Origin: an uncultured Spongiibacteraceae bacterium
GTDB lineage: Bacteria > Pseudomonadota > Gammaproteobacteria > Pseudomonadales > Dasaniaceae
DNA: 8,808 nt
NCBI GenBank assembly: GCA_937969395.1
Contig: CALBVI010000113.1
Coordinates: 1 to 8,808, forward strand
Direction of reading: 5' to 3'
Shown: one piece after another, positions 5,567 to 8,808 of the stretch
Layout of the letters: each line of letters begins with the position of its first letter
Numbering within the stretch: the stretch's first letter is position 1
Translations under genes and position numbers: made by a program
Notes under the pieces: generated by a model
The model's database searches: none
The model's input: the letters and a program-made list of their open reading frames with translations, nothing else
What the model was told of the DNA's origin: nothing

Positions 5567-6031
5567 TTATGTGGTGAAGGCATTTTTAATCCATGACCAT
5601 TCTAGTTCGGAGTGCTGTTGTGCTGGATATTGTGGCTCGGATTGCATTTTAGCATTGTTGTCAGCCGCTTTGGCAGCTAATACATCGAAGCGACAAGCAA
5701 GGTGATTGTATTGCGATTGTTGGCCTAAGAAATGATGAGCAGCATGAATCAATTTGCGTTGCTTGTGATGGTCAACACTGGCGGCAGCGCCACCAAAATT
5801 GTTACGAGCACGGAAACGTACTTCGACAAAAATAAGATGCTCGCTGTCATGCATAATAAGGTCGATTTCTCCCATTCGGCAACGGTAATTTTTCTTAATG
5901 AGCGTTAAGCCCTGTCGTTGGAGCCAGTCGCAGGCATTTTGTTCCGCTATTGCTCCAATATGATTGCTGTTGTTTTTTCCCGCTACGTTAGCTGTTATCG
6001 GGCGTTGTTTGCGTATCCATCTGCCGAACAT
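5567..6031 (-). CDS. yraN: YraN, UPF0102 family nuclease-fold protein
   Basis: YraN belongs to a widespread family predicted to have a PD-(D/E)XK/Holliday-junction-resolvase-like fold; its cellular role is not settled. From the chosen start the protein has 154 residues. The family core shows as GAIAEQNACDWLQ (26-38), GEIDLI (54-59), FVEVRFR (68-74) and GGAAASV (80-86), followed by KQRKL and RFDV. E55, D57, E70 and the following basic residue sit at the putative active site. A longer in-frame ATG exists at 6058. The start at 6031 is preferred because the strong AAGGTG (6043-6038, minus strand) lies six bases before it, and MFGRWIRK suits the family. The gene overlaps the end of lpoA by 44 bp in another frame. 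A Gln/Ala-rich insertion before the terminal ELEWSWIKNAF makes it longer than the 131-residue E. coli protein. Confidence 0.9.
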   Translation of the reverse strand: MFGRWIRKQRPITANVAGKNNSNHIGAIAEQNACDWLQRQGLTLIKKNYRCRMGEIDLIMHDSEHLIFVEVRFRARNNFGGAAASVDHHKQRKLIHAAHHFLGQQSQYNHLACRFDVLAAKAADNNAKMQSEPQYPAQQHSELEWSWIKNAFTT

Positions 6032-8024
6032 GATGATCACCTTCCGTGGTGGGTACATTTAAGCTTGGTGTATTTACGTTTGATATATTTGAGTTAGCTG
6101 CGCTTGAATTCCTTGTGCTCGAGTTATCGCTAAGCGTTATGGACTGCGCAGCAATAGGTACTGTCTCAGCTTTACCGTTTTTGATTTTAGCAAATAGCAT
6201 TTGTCGCTCTATTTGTCGCTGCTGGTTAAGTTTTAATGCACCAGTCTGTCCATAGACACGGCTGTTGGGTATTTCCAATAGCTGACGTAGGCGAGGGTGT
6301 AGTTGATAGCTATCAATCCCTAGGGCATAGAGACGTTGATGTTGGTCGCTGAATTTAATGTTTTGGCTAATACTGCTGTGCAGTGTTGATGATTTTTCCA
6401 ATACCCAAGGCATGTCAGTAAAGCGAACGTTATTGATGTCTTTATCCTTTTCATCGTCAGTCCCACTGTAGAGTCTTGATGTGCCGTAAACGGGTAAGTC
6501 GCCAGCGTAGTGATAAGCCAGTAAGGGTTTTAGCGAGCGCGCTTGTTGTGGGCCGGCAAGCATAAATACCATATCAACATCTTCACGCCGGCGCGGAGAA
6601 AACTCTATGGGCTCACTAAGGATACGCCTAATACGCTGAGCGCGGTCTTCGCTGTCTTGTAGTAAGAGAGAGTCTTTAACTGTCGTCGAGGAATCAGCTT
6701 GGCCGCTGTAGGTGCTATTAGTGACAACCGTTCCGCCCAGTTGCTGCCAGCGTTCGGTAAAGCTATCGCTGACTTTCTCGCCCCATTCGCCGACAGGCGA
6801 AATAATGAAGGCTCGTTTGTGATTTTCTAAAAAGGCTATATCAGCAACTTGAATGGCCTCATCATTAGGCGATAAGCCGAATTGAAATAACTGTTCTGGA
6901 GCTACGCCGTAATCATCGACGCGGTTTAAAGCCAGTGTTGGTACAGTGATAAGTTCGTCAAACAGCACTCGCACGCGGTGTTTTTCCAATGGGCCTACGA
7001 TCATTTCTGCACCGTCGACAATGGATTGGTTATACAGGGTTAAAAAATCATCACTTTGTTCAGTGTCATAAATTTTCAACACCGGTACTTTGCCGCCACG
7101 GCTTTGAGTGGCGTACAGCTCGGCAATAAAACCATCGCGGACAGCTTTACCTAATGGCGCGAGTCTGCCAGTTAGTGGTAATAGCAGTGCGATTTGCTGA
7201 GGTCGGTTGGCGGCTAACTCTTTGATGAGTTCAAGCCCACCGGGAAGTGTTTTATTTGCCGGGTGGTTTAGCCATTGCTGTTGCCAATACTCCAGTTGTT
7301 GTAGCTGTTGATCAAGGTCACCTTGATTGTCTTTGGCGATTAAAGCGAGTTCCAACCAGCCGCGGTACTCTTGGCTAAAGGCACGGTCTCGATATAGGCT
7401 TAAGTTCTCTGAGGGGACGTACATTAAAGAATCCCAGATAGCTTGATGATTGGTTTTCAGTTGCTCTTCGTTTAGTAGCGGTGCGATAAAAATACGCTGC
7501 TGTGCACTCGCCATGTGGTCGCCGAGTAAGGCGTACACTTCGGCTCTGCGCAGGCTGATATTCAGTTGTGCTGCTTGCGGTAGTTGCTCGCTGTTGTTAA
7601 TCAGCACTTCATCATCTAACAATGTAAGCGCTGTTGGGTAGTTGCCATAATGCATCGCAAGCAGTGCTTGTATATCGATATAGTCTGCCAGTTGCGGTAA
7701 GGCCAAGGTTGTTTTGTTGATGGGGGCGATAAGTTGTTCAGCGAGCTCCCATTGCTGTTGTTGGATTAATAAAGCAGCGGCTTGCAATTGTTTTTGTTCA
7801 CGCTGTGGCGAGCGTGCGGTATTCGCTTCGTTAAGTAATTGCTGGATCCTTTGGCTTGGTGTGAGGGCGATCTCTGTGGGTTCAGTGTTTATCGTTGGTT
7901 GATTTTCACAAGCGGTTAGCAGCGCTATAGCGATAATAAACAGAATTTTTAGTGATGGTTTGATCATTTTAGAGAGTCGCTGAAAGTGGTTAAGGTTCAC
8001 GATGTTATGGCGTTTTTTGTTCAT
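5988..8024 (-). CDS. lpoA: Penicillin-binding protein 1A activator lipoprotein LpoA
   Basis: LpoA is an outer-membrane lipoprotein that reaches through the periplasm to stimulate the peptidoglycan synthase PBP1A. The 678-residue product (from the longest start) has a lipobox LTAC with C39. An N-terminal helical TPR-like domain covers about 55-272, rich in Gln/Leu/Ala. A periplasmic-binding-protein-like domain starts at about 274 (NRPQQIALLLPLTGRLAPLG) and continues to about 615. The last roughly 50 residues (628-678) are Ser/Asn/Thr-rich and probably disordered, and their coding DNA carries the yraN start. M20 (ATG at 7967) would give a textbook 19-residue lipoprotein signal (MIKPSLK then hydrophobic). 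M1 gives a long basic leader. Neither has a clear Shine-Dalgarno, so the start is unresolved. It heads the minus-strand operon and is divergent from rsmI, the order also found in E. coli (yraL/yraM). Confidence 0.95.
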   Translation of the reverse strand: MNKKRHNIVNLNHFQRLSKMIKPSLKILFIIAIALLTACENQPTINTEPTEIALTPSQRIQQLLNEANTARSPQREQKQLQAAALLIQQQQWELAEQLIAPINKTTLALPQLADYIDIQALLAMHYGNYPTALTLLDDEVLINNSEQLPQAAQLNISLRRAEVYALLGDHMASAQQRIFIAPLLNEEQLKTNHQAIWDSLMYVPSENLSLYRDRAFSQEYRGWLELALIAKDNQGDLDQQLQQLEYWQQQWLNHPANKTLPGGLELIKELAANRPQQIALLLPLTGRLAPLGKAVRDGFIAELYATQSRGGKVPVLKIYDTEQSDDFLTLYNQSIVDGAEMIVGPLEKHRVRVLFDELITVPTLALNRVDDYGVAPEQLFQFGLSPNDEAIQVADIAFLENHKRAFIISPVGEWGEKVSDSFTERWQQLGGTVVTNSTYSGQADSSTTVKDSLLLQDSEDRAQRIRRILSEPIEFSPRRREDVDMVFMLAGPQQARSLKPLLAYHYAGDLPVYGTSRLYSGTDDEKDKDINNVRFTDMPWVLEKSSTLHSSISQNIKFSDQHQRLYALGIDSYQLHPRLRQLLEIPNSRVYGQTGALKLNQQRQIERQMLFAKIKNGKAETVPIAAQSITLSDNSSTRNSSAANSNISNVNTPSLNVPTTEGDHHVRQMDTQTTPDNS
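6038..6043 (-). promoter_or_regulatory. Ribosome-binding site deciding the yraN start
   Basis: On the minus strand AAGGTG is followed six bases later by the ATG at 6031. The alternative ATG at 6058 has no comparable site. This supports the shorter 154-residue YraN and lies inside the lpoA coding sequence. Confidence 0.7.
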
Positions 8025-8099
8025 AGTCGTTTGTTATTCATAAATACTGGCTGCTGAGTTAGACATATCGTGTAAAGCATTGCGTTCATAGGGTGTGCG

Positions 8100-8128
8100 T
8101 TGTTAGGCTTGCGCGTTAAGCTTATTAA
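8100..8128 (+). promoter_or_regulatory. Candidate sigma70 promoter for rsmI
   Basis: TTGTTA (8100-8105) and TATTAA (8123-8128) are separated by exactly 17 bp; each matches four of six consensus bases. Transcription would begin near 8135, just ahead of the GGAG ribosome-binding site. The lpoA promoter should lie in the same 126-bp divergent region (8025-8150), but I found no convincing pair on the minus strand. Confidence 0.35.
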
Positions 8129-8139
8129 TAACTTGTTTT

Positions 8140-8143
8140 GGAG
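8140..8143 (+). promoter_or_regulatory. Ribosome-binding site supporting the rsmI TTG start
   Basis: GGAG sits seven bases before the TTG at 8151. No in-frame ATG occurs near the family N-terminus, so this site is the main evidence for a TTG start. Confidence 0.65.
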
Positions 8144-8150
8144 TAGTCCG

Positions 8151-8808
8151 TTGATAGAACGCTCATGCCTTTATGTTGTTGCCACGCCCATTGGTAATTT
8201 AGGTGACATGGTAACGCGAGCAGTGGAGGTACTACAAACAGTAGATGTTATTGCTGCCGAAGATACCCGTCACAGTAAGCGCCTTATGCAGCATTTTAAT
8301 ATAAATACGCGGCTAGTGGCGTACCACGATCACACTGGCAACACACAGGTTGATTCTCTGGTAGAGAAAATGCTCGCAGGGCAGTCCATAGCTTTGATTT
8401 CTGATGCTGGTACCCCCTTAGTCTCAGACCCCGGTTACCGTATTGTTGATGCAGCCTTAACCGCAGGCATTAAAGTGGTCCCTATTCCCGGTGCCTGTGC
8501 TGCCATTGCTGGCTTGAGTGCTGCGGGCCTGCCTTCTGACCGCTTTGTGTTTGAGGGCTTTTTAAATGCCAAACAGGCGGCGCGATTAAAGCAGTTGCAA
8601 GCTTTGGCAGATGAAACCCGCACAATGATCTTTTATGAAGCCCCACATCGTATTCTGGCCTGCCTGCAAGATGTTGTCAGCGCTTTTGGTGATGACCGTC
8701 TCGTCGTCATGGCGCGCGAGTTAACCAAAACCTTTGAAACGATTAAACGGGGTAGTGCTGCAGAAATGGCGGCATGGGTTGAAAGTGATAGCAATCAACA
8801 GCGCGGCG
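8151..8808 (+). CDS. rsmI: 16S rRNA (cytidine(1402)-2'-O)-methyltransferase, 5' part
   Basis: RsmI uses S-adenosylmethionine to 2'-O-methylate C1402 in the 16S rRNA decoding centre. The first 219 codons are present and the window ends before the stop; the E. coli protein has 286 residues. Family motifs are clear: LYVVATPIGNLGD (7-19), AAEDTRHSKRL (35-45), SDAGTPLVSDPGYR (84-97), the PIPGACA loop (111-117), FVFEGFL (132-138) and FYEAPHR (161-167). The tetrapyrrole-methylase-like fold and SAM site therefore appear intact. The frame has no nearby ATG; TTG at 8151 with GGAG seven bases upstream gives MIERSCLYVV, which fits the family N-terminus. The gene is divergent from lpoA, as in E. coli and Pseudomonas. 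Confidence 0.94.
   Translation, partial: MIERSCLYVVATPIGNLGDMVTRAVEVLQTVDVIAAEDTRHSKRLMQHFNINTRLVAYHDHTGNTQVDSLVEKMLAGQSIALISDAGTPLVSDPGYRIVDAALTAGIKVVPIPGACAAIAGLSAAGLPSDRFVFEGFLNAKQAARLKQLQALADETRTMIFYEAPHRILACLQDVVSAFGDDRLVVMARELTKTFETIKRGSAAEMAAWVESDSNQQRG

Noticed and set aside
7450..7902. Two short plus-strand open frames (7450-7641 and 7714-7902) rich in Ser/Cys/Leu.
   Set aside because: They are antisense to the Gln/Ala/Leu-rich helical domain of lpoA, whose codon pattern readily produces open Cys/Ser-rich complements.

Overview
The window reads as chromosomal core-genome DNA from a free-living gammaproteobacterium of moderate GC. The proteins most resemble the Pseudomonas/Cellvibrionales side of the class; this placement is an inference from recalled homologues, not a computed phylogeny. 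Gene order is the conserved block petA-petB-petC-sspA-sspB facing the convergent block lpoA-yraN-diaA-dolP, with rsmI divergent from lpoA. I see no mobile element, tRNA, rRNA, CRISPR array or phage gene.

Left part (about 1-2910): a short leader, with a possible divergent gene running off the left edge, is followed by a two-gene cytochrome bc1 (complex III) operon. petA encodes the Tat-exported Rieske protein. The next gene is a single uninterrupted 692-codon frame holding all of cytochrome b and then all of cytochrome c1, with an internal signal peptide between them. A rho-independent terminator closes the unit.

Middle (about 2910-4240): sspA (stringent starvation protein A, an RNA-polymerase-associated GST-fold factor) and sspB (ClpXP adaptor) follow on the plus strand. 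A very strong intrinsic terminator separates them, so sspB probably has its own promoter. A short similar element lies upstream of both genes.

Right part (about 4225-8024, minus strand): lpoA (outer-membrane lipoprotein activator of PBP1A), yraN (UPF0102 nuclease-fold protein, start nested inside the end of lpoA), a diverged diaA-type SIS-domain gene and dolP (two-BON-domain outer-membrane lipoprotein). They look like one transcription unit concerned with envelope and cell-cycle housekeeping. At the right edge, rsmI (16S rRNA 2'-O-methyltransferase) starts at a TTG codon on the plus strand and is cut by the window end.

Nothing here looks like a wholly undescribed system. The most notable points are the cytochrome b/c1 gene fusion with extra cysteine pairs in its c1 half, and a DiaA homologue that has lost the metal-ligand positions and the glycine-rich loop of its GmhA relatives. 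Smaller points are the regulatory architecture around sspA/sspB and an inverted repeat between diaA and dolP.
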